Below, piece after piece: positions 41,801 through 49,942 of a stretch of DNA of 64,000 bases. Location: the NCBI GenBank assembly GCA_022843845.1, contig JALHMW010000004.1:1-64000 (forward strand), given 5' to 3'. The number at the start of each line of letters is the position of its first letter. Within the stretch, counting starts at the first letter, position 1. The notes under the pieces were generated by a model. That model saw only the letters and a program-made list of their open reading frames with translations. It was not told where the DNA came from and made no database searches. The stretch comes from Archangium sp. (GTDB lineage: Bacteria > Myxococcota > Myxococcia > Myxococcales > Myxococcaceae). Both the position numbers and the translations under genes were made by a program.

Positions 41801-44194
41801 CCTGCGATGCGCGCCGCGCCACCGCCGCCTGGAGGCGCGAAGATCACCCTGCCCGCAGGCAGCTACAAGCTCGTCACCGAGCACAGCAAGGGCGACGTCG
41901 GCATCACCTACAAGCTGCACTTTGGCAGCGCGGTGTTGCTGCCCGGCATGACGCGCACGCTCCCGGTGCCAACCACGATTCCGCTGACGGTGCCGCGCGA
42001 CGGCACGCTGCGCCTGCGCACCGAAGGAGAAGCCGACGTGCGATGCCGCCTCTTCGACGAGAAGCGCAAGCTGGTGCTGGAAGGCAGCGAGAACGGCTCC
42101 GACTGGAACTGCGCGCTCGCCGAGCCCATCAGCAAGGGCCGCTACACGCTGGTGCTCGAGAGTGAGACGCAGCTGGCAGGCGAGACGAAGCTCACCGTCA
42201 GCCTGCCGACCGTCGAGGACAAGGGTGTGTTCCCCGATGGCCAGAAGCTCACCCTTGGCACCTCGGTCGTTCAGTACACCGTGCCGCCCGGAGACGCCGT
42301 GCAGGAGCTCAGCGTCACCGCCGCTGGAAGAACCCCGTTCTCGTGCGCAGTCGTCGGGCCTGACGGGGTCGCGGCGAGGCGCTCGCGGGTCACCACCTGC
42401 TCGGTGCTGGTGATCGCGAAGCAGGAGCCGTGGACGTTGCGACTGTGGACGACCGATGGCTCCTCGGCGGTGGCCACGACGTTCAAGACGCGCGCGTTCA
42501 CCACGTCAGGCGCAGAGGTCTCGGCGGCGCAGGCGTCGTCGACGAGCGTCGCGAAGCCCGGGCGATACAAGACGTCGCCACAGGCCTTCTGTCTGCGCGG
42601 AAAGTCGACCGGCGTCTTCGAGTCGTGCGGCCCGGAGGTCTCACTCGAGGCAGGGCCGGTGGTGTTCGCCGGGTTCGGCGCGAAGTCGATTCCGGTGCCC
42701 CTCGACGAGGTGCGCTTCGCGGCGTCGAACACCGGCGCGACGTTCGACTTGAGCCGCACCGTGCACGTTCAGACCGTGACCGCTTCGCAGCCGTCTCTGT
42801 TTTTGCTCTCTGCGGTGTCCGGCTGGGCCGAGGCGGCGCCGCCGGTGTGCGCATTCGACGGAGCGGGCGCGTTGAGGGAACGACGAGACGCGTCGTGCTT
42901 CGCGGTCAGCCGCGTGGGCACCGAGGCGCTCGGGCGGGTGTGGGCGCCGACGGACGGCACCGTGCGGGCCTCGATCGTTCGTCGCGACGTCGCGATTCCG
43001 TCGAAGGCCGAGGCGCTCACGCCAGGCCGGCGCCGCGTCAGCTTCTCGAACGTCGGAGCGTTCGCCCTTCCCGCCTCGAGCCGCTCGCGCATCGAAGCCA
43101 CCCTCCCTCGCGACACGTGGGGCGTGCTGGTCGACCAGTCTGGCAACGCGCTCGAGCTCTGCGCGCCGACGAACGAGCTTCGCCGGTGTGTGGTGTCGGG
43201 CCAGGGCGGCACGCTGGTGCTAGTCGGCGGGAGTGATGGGCAGGCCGATCTCACGACGGTGCTCCTCGAAGCCGCGCCGATGTCGGTCGCCTTCACCGGG
43301 CTCTACGAAGACGCGCCGCGCGCGCCAGGGACGGTTCGCCTCACGGTGCCCGCGGCCGATGCCGACCGCACCGTCCTCGTCGAAGGCGCGCTGCGCTGCA
43401 CGCTGGTGCTCGCCTCGGGAGAGCGCTTCACGAGCTGCCGCACGAAGCTGCCCGCGAAGTCTGGCGCCGAGCTGATCATCGAGCACGATCTCACCGCCCT
43501 CCGCGCGATGGTGCACACGCAGGGTCGAGAGAAGTGGGCGCGCCTGGGCATCGAGCTCCCGGTCGTCGCGGGGCCGGCGCTGCAACCTGCGGTCGCGATT
43601 CCGCTCCAGCAGGGCCGGGTCGATCGCACCATCGTCGTCTCGCAGAGCAGCGTGGTGCGCGTCACCTCTGAGACGGGCGTCTGCGGCCTCTTCCGTGGAA
43701 ACGATCTGGTCTCGGTCGACGGCAACGACACCGGCTGCGAGCTGGTGCGCGTGCTGAACCCAGGCACGTACCGCCTGCTCGTGCGGCCGTTCGCGAACCG
43801 CGCGCTGGCAGGCGGGAGCTTGCGCTGGCTCGCTGAGCCGGTGACGGCGCTGACCGAAGGTGTCGGCGCAGAGACCTGGTTGGCTCCCGGTGAGGTGCGG
43901 CTCTTCACGTTCGACACGAAGGGGAAAGGCCGCGTCGGCTTCGGCATGCAGGCCAACCGCGAAGACCTCGAGTGCTCCGTCTACAACGACGGCTACCAGA
44001 CCGTCGGCGAGGGCTGTCACCAGTACCTGAACCTCGACAAGGGCCGCTTCCTGTTGACGGTGCGCAACCCCAATCGACCCGGGGCGAGCCCGATCGCCGT
44101 GAAGCCCGTGCTGCTGGGGTTGTCTGGCGAATCGAACGAGGTGCCGCCCGAGTACCTGCAGGACTTCTTCGGCCGCGTGGGGATGACGCCATGA
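38843..44194 (+). CDS. Giant secreted protein of repeated cysteine-pair beta domains, coupled to alpha-2-macroglobulin
   Basis: This protein of 1783 residues has an N-terminal signal (LLLPWLVVQAASLSQ). It appears to be a string of about 15-16 beta-sandwich-like modules, each with two cysteines 9-25 residues apart, followed by a strand such as LDAGQYKVRLES, LGKGQYQVQLFGG or LNPGTYRLLVRPF. Examples of pairs are 52/73, 458/483, 703/725, 806/823, 1068/1090, 1614/1632 and 1711/1725; a few modules have a single cysteine. An acidic Gly/Ser/Glu stretch (about residues 930-985) splits the chain. The repeat layout resembles PPC-type domains. No enzyme motif is seen. It overlaps the A2M gene by 4 bp, so a joint periplasmic or surface role is inferred. 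Confidence 0.85.
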   Translation: MSPTLLLPWLVVQAASLSQSSVPATGRHETILTLDAPGAVHLSARSGSGTSCEVIDRVRGPFARAGTVGRTNCELDLLLDAGQYKVRLESPVKGKGAVTIAVTPFAERNTSPVQLANGAAVELTLKPMQQASFWLPVPTRGVPYVRISGRNAGDVRLWRNGEWLEPITLRRTTVTNTPGYPMHEWWLDQTLEAGDYQLVVYGRDAVTVTGSTQDDSLTLERGFRPGPAERSVSFTLPVSGVLTLELPRTPTAGYVALDATPEAQVQLQVAELSSGAPLSFGASCTIPKAALVPECAVRSYGTPDRRVVLLRGPRGTKGTIEWATAVSNDLGWLTSWNGGYYGAASTNFSFSTRMSGRVMVATHDLPIDSDAAPLGCQLEMYDSGGVAQGGLGLSPQPKLWASDSNSSRVIARSMTTLGDGEALEKEFNYDEGGALIWFELTSANKYRIRTDGGRKNRCEVYRFKPDGTLERLTQTKATETPGCDQVLALGKGQYQVQLFGGVSGIEKLVVREDSKRELKKASVRSTCQLPPAELSPGRYRLILTRTGAITARGVTLTQLPVDTSVPVHVSLDPKQTLALPLARGSTFVVRSSGGVKFGCQLPGAPSAVSVSDCSVPATSSGDTLTLSNPGELPVQVTLFRPVPTPNAGAITSYSPALKALPKLAPEQPAWFDFARDQSNAAIFEVETPGLYNVTTLGLLSTSCRLRTPVVDLVAQNEGGGRGRNCLIQTYLQKGRYLLSATTRGQSMGRGALFLLRKPAKLFAGVSGEGESFFRVDANDLVQQKLVVTKAGDYQLGTTAQGASLLCRIDDPEGWPVEAVPSPCVGTRALGAGTYQWTQMPLTVESMRRTKLERVREPIVLKGNRPHTVQAFTWYDAELGSDGKDEFTFTLEGESTLDVVLTQGMQGRVFLLEKNQAPKAVEVIAPQVSAYGSSGQEESQESGESEGQGEQEYSGEGDGEYSRDGESEGDGESDGNSDPVVAAGPTGPAMRAAPPPPGGAKITLPAGSYKLVTEHSKGDVGITYKLHFGSAVLLPGMTRTLPVPTTIPLTVPRDGTLRLRTEGEADVRCRLFDEKRKLVLEGSENGSDWNCALAEPISKGRYTLVLESETQLAGETKLTVSLPTVEDKGVFPDGQKLTLGTSVVQYTVPPGDAVQELSVTAAGRTPFSCAVVGPDGVAARRSRVTTCSVLVIAKQEPWTLRLWTTDGSSAVATTFKTRAFTTSGAEVSAAQASSTSVAKPGRYKTSPQAFCLRGKSTGVFESCGPEVSLEAGPVVFAGFGAKSIPVPLDEVRFAASNTGATFDLSRTVHVQTVTASQPSLFLLSAVSGWAEAAPPVCAFDGAGALRERRDASCFAVSRVGTEALGRVWAPTDGTVRASIVRRDVAIPSKAEALTPGRRRVSFSNVGAFALPASSRSRIEATLPRDTWGVLVDQSGNALELCAPTNELRRCVVSGQGGTLVLVGGSDGQADLTTVLLEAAPMSVAFTGLYEDAPRAPGTVRLTVPAADADRTVLVEGALRCTLVLASGERFTSCRTKLPAKSGAELIIEHDLTALRAMVHTQGREKWARLGIELPVVAGPALQPAVAIPLQQGRVDRTIVVSQSSVVRVTSETGVCGLFRGNDLVSVDGNDTGCELVRVLNPGTYRLLVRPFANRALAGGSLRWLAEPVTALTEGVGAETWLAPGEVRLFTFDTKGKGRVGFGMQANREDLECSVYNDGYQTVGEGCHQYLNLDKGRFLLTVRNPNRPGASPIAVKPVLLGLSGESNEVPPEYLQDFFGRVGMTP

Positions 44195-47100
44195 TCCGAC
44201 CCCACGCCGCTCACCGGTTCTTCACCATGACTGCTCCACTTCGTTGCCTCGTCGTCGTCGCTGCCCTCGTCTCGACCCACGCGCTCGCGCAATACACCGC
44301 GGCCGACGTCGGCCAACGCCCTGCCACAGGTGGCACGAGCGTGTTGCCCGAGACGTTCCTGCGCGGGTTCGACCCGGTCACCGTGTACTTCAGCGGCGAT
44401 CAGGTCGGCGCGAAGGGCCCTGCCGATGACGGCCCGAAGTTCCTCTCGTTCGCGCCGCCGTGGCCTGGTGCGTACACGTGGGTCGACAAGCGCACCTTGC
44501 AGTTCCGGCCTGCGGAGCCCTGGCCCGCGCTGGCCCGCTTCGCCATCGACGCGCGCGGCACGAAGCAGGTGCTGACGACGATGATGTCGCCGCCCGCTGC
44601 GATGGCGCCCGCGGCCGGCAGTGAAGGCCTTCGTCCGTTCCGGGTCGTCACGCTCACCTTCCCCCAGGCGCTGCCGCCCGCGTCGCTGAAGAAGATGGTG
44701 TCGCTCGAGATTCGCGATCTGCCCGGCCTCGCCGACAGCCCTCGCAAGAAGGTGCAGTCGTTCTCACTCGCGCCGCTGCCTCGCGCGTCACAGCGAGACC
44801 CGGCGAGCTGGGCGCTCACGCTCGATGAAGACGTGCCCGAAGGGAAACAGCTGGTCGTCTCGGTCAGCCTCGCGCTGGGCACCGAGGGCACCACGCTGTG
44901 GACGGGCCGGCTGTCGACGCGCACGCCGTTCACCTTGCAGAGCGTTCAGTGCGGCAACGCGACGTTCCCGCTCGTTGGCGGCGCCTCGACGCCGAAGGAT
45001 CTCGCGCTCGGCTGCGGCAACCGTGGCGACATGCCGCAGCTGGTGTTCTCGGCCCAGGTGTCGGACCTGACGCTCACCAGCCTGCACAAGCTCGTGCACC
45101 TCGAGCCGTCGGTGCCCGACCTCCGGTTCACGCCGTACGGAGAGCGCGTGCAGCTGCAGGGCAAGTTCGTGCCTGACACGCTCTACAAGCTGACGCTTGG
45201 CTCGGCGCCAATTCGTGACGACGCGGGGCGCACGCTGCGCGACGTGAAGCCGGCCGATGTCTACTTCCACCTCGGCTGGAAGGCCTCGTTCCTGCGCTTC
45301 ACACAGTCGACGGCGATCGTCGAGGCGCGCGGCCCTCGCATGTTGCCGCTCCAGGGGTACGGAGAGCCGAAGGCCGACGTGCGCGTCTATCGCGTGGACC
45401 CACTTCACGCGGGCCTCTGGCCGTTCCCCTCGTCGCCCATCGTGGTGGACGAGCAGACCGCTCCGCCGTTCCCCGGCGAGGAGCCGACGACCCCGGACAT
45501 TCCCGGCGCCATCGACTCGCAGTCGCTGCAGAAGCACCTGCGGCTGCTCGGGAGCCCGCTCGTGTCGCGGCTCGTCGACCTGCCGCTCGCCGACAAGGCG
45601 AACACCACGACGTTCGGGCTCGATCTGAAGCCGCTCGTCGATCAACGCCCCGGCACCTACCTCGTTGGCCTGCGCCGCCTGACGGGCCGCTCGGAGCGCG
45701 CCTACGTGCGTGTGCAGATCACCAACCTCACCATGACGAGCGTCGAAGAGACCGACAAGGCGGTGCTGTACGTCCGCACGCTCGACACGGGTGACGCCGT
45801 TCGTGGCGCGACGGTGCGTCTGGAGGGCACGTACGCGACGTCACCCGGACTCGCAGTCGAAGAGTTCACCACCGATGGAGACGGCCGCGTCGTGCTGACG
45901 CCCCGGAACGCCTGGAGCTCGATCACCCGCGTCTCGGTGCGCTCGGGCGATGACGTGCTGGTGCTCGACCCGCGTGAGTCGTTGCCCTCGTTCGCGAACA
46001 ACCACTGGTCGAGCTACGGCAGCTGGCTCAACTGGCTGCTGAGCACCATTCCCCGGCCGCCCAACGACGCGACGCTCGGCTTCGTCTTCAGCGAGCGACC
46101 CATCTACAAGCCCAGCGAGCCGGTGTTCCTGAAGGCCTATGTCCGCCGCAAGGAGAACGGTGGGCTCCAGGTGCCCTCGGGGCTCTCCAACTACAAGCTG
46201 CGCGTTCGCGGCCCTGACGGCACCGAGTACCCGGTCACCAGCACGTCGACGGCGCTGGGGGCGTTCGCCGCGACGTTCAAGGAGGACGGCCTTCCGACCG
46301 GCGACTTCTCTGCCGAGCTGGTGCACGCGCCGATTCGTTCGGGCGAGACCGTCATCGCGACGCGCTCCTTCAAGATCGAGGCGTACCGGGTGCCCACCTT
46401 CGAGGTGCAGCTGACCGGCGCGCCGCGCGTGCGCAACGACGCCGCGTTCAAGGTGAAGGCCGTCGCGCGCTACTACGCCGGCGGCAACGTCGCGAACCAG
46501 CCCATCGCCTGGAGCGTGACGCAGCGCCCATACTCGTGGACGCCCAAAGGCCTGCCCGGCTTTCTCTTCGCGTCGTCGGCGCAGTTCGCCCGGCCGCAGA
46601 GCCAGCGCACGCCAGGCGTCACTGCGCAGCAGGGAGAGCTCGACGACAGCGGCGCAGGTGACATCACCACCAACCCGCAGCTCGATCTCGACGGCTCGGG
46701 GCGCGTGTACCGCTTCGAGGCCACCGTCACCGGGCCCGACGATCAGCCCGTCACCAGCGCGACCGAGGTGAAGGCGCTGCCGCCCTTCGTCCTCGGCCTC
46801 AAGGTGCCGCGCTATCTCGAGAAGGCCACCGAGCTCAAGGCCGAGCTGATCGCCGTCGGCATCGATGACAAGCCGCTGCAGGACCAGGAGCTCCGCGTTC
46901 GACTGCTGCGCCGCGTGTGGCACTCGACGCTACGCGAGACGAGCTTCGCGACGGGCAAGGCGAAGTACCAGACCGAGCAGGAGGATCTGCAGGTTGCGGA
47001 GAAGACGCTCAAGACGCTCACCACGCCGCTGGCGCAGGTGTTCCCCATCGTCGACTCAGGTGTCTACGTCGTCGAGCTGTTCGCGCGCGACAAGCTGGGC

Positions 47101-49935
47101 CGCGTGCAGACGCTCTCGGCCGATCTCTACGTCGGAGGCTCCACGCCGCAGTCCTGGCAGAAGTCTCGCGACGGCGTCTTCGAGGTGAAGCCCGACAAGA
47201 AGTCGTACCTGCCTGGAGACGTCGCGCACCTGATCGTGCAGAGCCCCTACGCCACGGCGCGCGCCCTCGCGATCATCGAAGACCCGACCGGTAACCGCTA
47301 CCTGTGGAAGGACGTGTCGGGCTCACGCGTGGTGATCGACGTGCCCATCACCGATCGTCACGCGCCGAACCTGCCGGTCCACGTGGTGTTGATGCGCGGC
47401 CGCATCGGCGAAGGGAAGACCGACGACTCCCGCTACAAGCCGGCGACGGCGGCCAGCACGATCGATCTCGAGATCGAGCCCGTGAAGAACCAGGTGACCG
47501 TGAACGTGACGCACCCCGAGGTCGCCAGGCCCGGTACGAAGCACGACTTCACCATCACGCTGTCTGACGAGGCGAAGCGGCCCGTCGGTGGCGAGGTGAC
47601 GCTCTGGCTCGTCGACGAGGCGGTGTTGTCGCTCGCGAAGGAAGCGACGCTCGACCCGCTGTCAGAGATGATCCGCCGCAACGCGCGCACCGTCAGCGTG
47701 CGTGACTCCCGCAACCTCGTCGTGGGCCGCATCACCGAACTGGAAGAGGACCCCGGCGGCGACGGTGGCGACGACGAGACCCAGGGCAGCAAGCGTCTGG
47801 TGCGCAAGGAGTTCAAGACGGTGCCGTACTACACGGCGACGTTGACGGTGCCGGCGAGCGGCAAGCTGGTGGTGCCGATTCAGCTCTCGGACGATCTGAC
47901 GAACTTCCGTGTGCGCGCAGTGGCCATCTCGGGCGCGACCCGCTTCGGCCTCAAGCAGTCGACCCTTCGGGTGCGTCTGCCGGTGCTGGTGACGCCGCAG
48001 CTCCCGCGGCTGGTTCGGGTCAGCGACTCGTTCTGGCCTGGCGCCGTGGCCCGCGTCGTCGAGGGTCCTGACGGTCCGGCGAGCGTCGACATCTCGATCA
48101 CTGGATCGATCGAAGGCAAGGGCAAGCTCGCCGAGCGCATCGAGCTCAAGTCGACGAAGGCGCAGTCGGTGCTGACGCCGGTGACGGTGAAGGCCGCTCC
48201 GATGGGCAAGGAGTCGGTCGTCACGGTGCGCGTCGACGTGACGCGGCTCTCGGACAAGGCGGGCGATGCGTTCGAGGTGAAGTTGCCGCTGCTGCCCGAT
48301 CGCAGCATCGAGCGCGCGGCCAGCCTGGTGACGCTCCAGACCGGCGCGAACACGCTCAAGCCGTTCCCCGAGCCCGCGCGGCCCGGCACGGCGAGCCAGA
48401 GCTACGTGTTCACGAACCAGCCCGGCGTGCTCGAGCTGGCCTCCAGCCTCGAGTACCTGTCGGCGTACCCGCACGGGTGCCTCGAACAACGCATGAGTCA
48501 GGTGTACCCGGACCTCGTGCTGGGCTCGCTGCTCAAGAAGCTCGAGCTCGAGACCCGCTTCACGCCGCAGGTGCAGGCCAACACGCGCAAGCTGCTCGAG
48601 GAGCTGGCGCAGCATCAGGACTCGTCGGGCTTCCTCGGCTACTGGCCCGGCTCCAGCGGCAACGTGCAGCTCACCGCGGCTGGCGTCGAGTTCATGACGA
48701 TGGCGAAGAAGGCCGGCGTGACGGTCGACGAGAAGGTGCGGACCCGCGCCATCGACGGCCTCAAGCGCGTGCTCCGAAAGGACTTCAACGGGCTGTGGAG
48801 CGAGTACCGCTTCAACCAACAGACCGCCGCGCTGCGGGCGCTCGCGCGGGTCGGCGACCTCGACGACAACTACGCCGTGGAGCTCTTCTACGGGCGAGCG
48901 GCGATGGACTCGTCGTCGCTGGCCGATCTCACCTCGGCGATGTCGGAGCGGCCCAACGTCTTCGCGTCGAACCTCGGCACGCTCAAGGGCGAGCTCTGGG
49001 ACGAGCTGGTGTTCAAGCTCGTCAAGGGCAACCAGGTGTTCGATCGCATGCGTCGAGATCGCACGGGCTGGTCAGGGCTGTACCTCGGCAGCTCGGCGAG
49101 CGCGGTGGCGGCGGTGTGGGAAGCGCTGCTCCGCGTCGACCCGTCGAACCAGAAGCACACGCTGATTCGTGACGCCCTGCTGGCGAAGGCGACGGCGAAC
49201 CAGGGCTTCGGCTCCACCTACGACAACCGCCGCGCGATCTCGGCGTTCGCGCTCTACCTCGAGAAGGGCACCACCAACGGGGGCAAGAGCACGGTGACGT
49301 TGAGCGGACTGCCCGAGGTCGTGCTCGACGACGTGAAGAAGGCGGGCCGCCGCATGCTCGACTCCGATCAGGTCCCCACCGTCAGCGTCTCGGGTGGTCC
49401 CGTCGGTGCGCGCATGCAGGTGAAGTACCTGCCGCTCCAGCCGGGCGATCAGGCCGAGGCGAAGAAGCAGGGCCTCATCGTCAGCCGCAGCCTCACCCGC
49501 TACCCCGCCGATGGCAGCGCGCCGGTGAACGTCGAAGACAAGGCGGGCCAGACGCTCAAGGTGCCGCTTGGCGAGGTGATCGAGCTGCACGCCCAGCTGA
49601 CGACCGACGAGGCGCGCCAGCACGTGGCCTTCGTGGTGCCGTTCGCCGCAGGGCTCGAGCCGATGAACCCCAACCTCGAGAACGCCGGGAGCGACGCGAA
49701 ACCCTCCCAGGCCGACTCACTGGCGCCGACGTACGTGCAGCGGCTCGATGGAGAGGTGCGGTACTTCTTCACCGAGCTCCCGCGCGGCACGCACACCTTC
49801 CACTTCCGCGTGCGCGCCTCGAGCGAAGGCAGCTTCGTGCACCCGCCGCCGTTCAGCGAGCTGATGTACCGCGAAGAGGTGCGTGGCCGTGGCGTCGGCG
49901 CGCGCATCGTCGTCACCGGCACTCGGCAGCAGTGA
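44191..49935 (+). CDS. Bacterial alpha-2-macroglobulin with thioester
   Basis: The protein has 1914 residues from ATG 44191 (or 1902 from ATG 44227), with a signal peptide ending ALA-QY and no lipobox. The A2M hallmarks are present: macroglobulin strands including FSERPIYKPSEPVFLKAYVRR, the segment LTLWLVDEAVLSL-like just before the bait region, and the thioester motif GCLEQ at Cys1430. The thioester-domain helices follow. Bacterial A2Ms trap periplasmic proteases, and the CLEQ type forms covalent bonds. It lies between a giant secreted protein and pbpC, the known A2M-PBP1C pairing in which PBP1C is thought to repair the wall after damage. It ends 7 bp before the pbpC ATG. Confidence 0.96.
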   Translation: MIRPHAAHRFFTMTAPLRCLVVVAALVSTHALAQYTAADVGQRPATGGTSVLPETFLRGFDPVTVYFSGDQVGAKGPADDGPKFLSFAPPWPGAYTWVDKRTLQFRPAEPWPALARFAIDARGTKQVLTTMMSPPAAMAPAAGSEGLRPFRVVTLTFPQALPPASLKKMVSLEIRDLPGLADSPRKKVQSFSLAPLPRASQRDPASWALTLDEDVPEGKQLVVSVSLALGTEGTTLWTGRLSTRTPFTLQSVQCGNATFPLVGGASTPKDLALGCGNRGDMPQLVFSAQVSDLTLTSLHKLVHLEPSVPDLRFTPYGERVQLQGKFVPDTLYKLTLGSAPIRDDAGRTLRDVKPADVYFHLGWKASFLRFTQSTAIVEARGPRMLPLQGYGEPKADVRVYRVDPLHAGLWPFPSSPIVVDEQTAPPFPGEEPTTPDIPGAIDSQSLQKHLRLLGSPLVSRLVDLPLADKANTTTFGLDLKPLVDQRPGTYLVGLRRLTGRSERAYVRVQITNLTMTSVEETDKAVLYVRTLDTGDAVRGATVRLEGTYATSPGLAVEEFTTDGDGRVVLTPRNAWSSITRVSVRSGDDVLVLDPRESLPSFANNHWSSYGSWLNWLLSTIPRPPNDATLGFVFSERPIYKPSEPVFLKAYVRRKENGGLQVPSGLSNYKLRVRGPDGTEYPVTSTSTALGAFAATFKEDGLPTGDFSAELVHAPIRSGETVIATRSFKIEAYRVPTFEVQLTGAPRVRNDAAFKVKAVARYYAGGNVANQPIAWSVTQRPYSWTPKGLPGFLFASSAQFARPQSQRTPGVTAQQGELDDSGAGDITTNPQLDLDGSGRVYRFEATVTGPDDQPVTSATEVKALPPFVLGLKVPRYLEKATELKAELIAVGIDDKPLQDQELRVRLLRRVWHSTLRETSFATGKAKYQTEQEDLQVAEKTLKTLTTPLAQVFPIVDSGVYVVELFARDKLGRVQTLSADLYVGGSTPQSWQKSRDGVFEVKPDKKSYLPGDVAHLIVQSPYATARALAIIEDPTGNRYLWKDVSGSRVVIDVPITDRHAPNLPVHVVLMRGRIGEGKTDDSRYKPATAASTIDLEIEPVKNQVTVNVTHPEVARPGTKHDFTITLSDEAKRPVGGEVTLWLVDEAVLSLAKEATLDPLSEMIRRNARTVSVRDSRNLVVGRITELEEDPGGDGGDDETQGSKRLVRKEFKTVPYYTATLTVPASGKLVVPIQLSDDLTNFRVRAVAISGATRFGLKQSTLRVRLPVLVTPQLPRLVRVSDSFWPGAVARVVEGPDGPASVDISITGSIEGKGKLAERIELKSTKAQSVLTPVTVKAAPMGKESVVTVRVDVTRLSDKAGDAFEVKLPLLPDRSIERAASLVTLQTGANTLKPFPEPARPGTASQSYVFTNQPGVLELASSLEYLSAYPHGCLEQRMSQVYPDLVLGSLLKKLELETRFTPQVQANTRKLLEELAQHQDSSGFLGYWPGSSGNVQLTAAGVEFMTMAKKAGVTVDEKVRTRAIDGLKRVLRKDFNGLWSEYRFNQQTAALRALARVGDLDDNYAVELFYGRAAMDSSSLADLTSAMSERPNVFASNLGTLKGELWDELVFKLVKGNQVFDRMRRDRTGWSGLYLGSSASAVAAVWEALLRVDPSNQKHTLIRDALLAKATANQGFGSTYDNRRAISAFALYLEKGTTNGGKSTVTLSGLPEVVLDDVKKAGRRMLDSDQVPTVSVSGGPVGARMQVKYLPLQPGDQAEAKKQGLIVSRSLTRYPADGSAPVNVEDKAGQTLKVPLGEVIELHAQLTTDEARQHVAFVVPFAAGLEPMNPNLENAGSDAKPSQADSLAPTYVQRLDGEVRYFFTELPRGTHTFHFRVRASSEGSFVHPPPFSELMYREEVRGRGVGARIVVTGTRQQ

Positions 49936-49942
49936 GGGCGTG

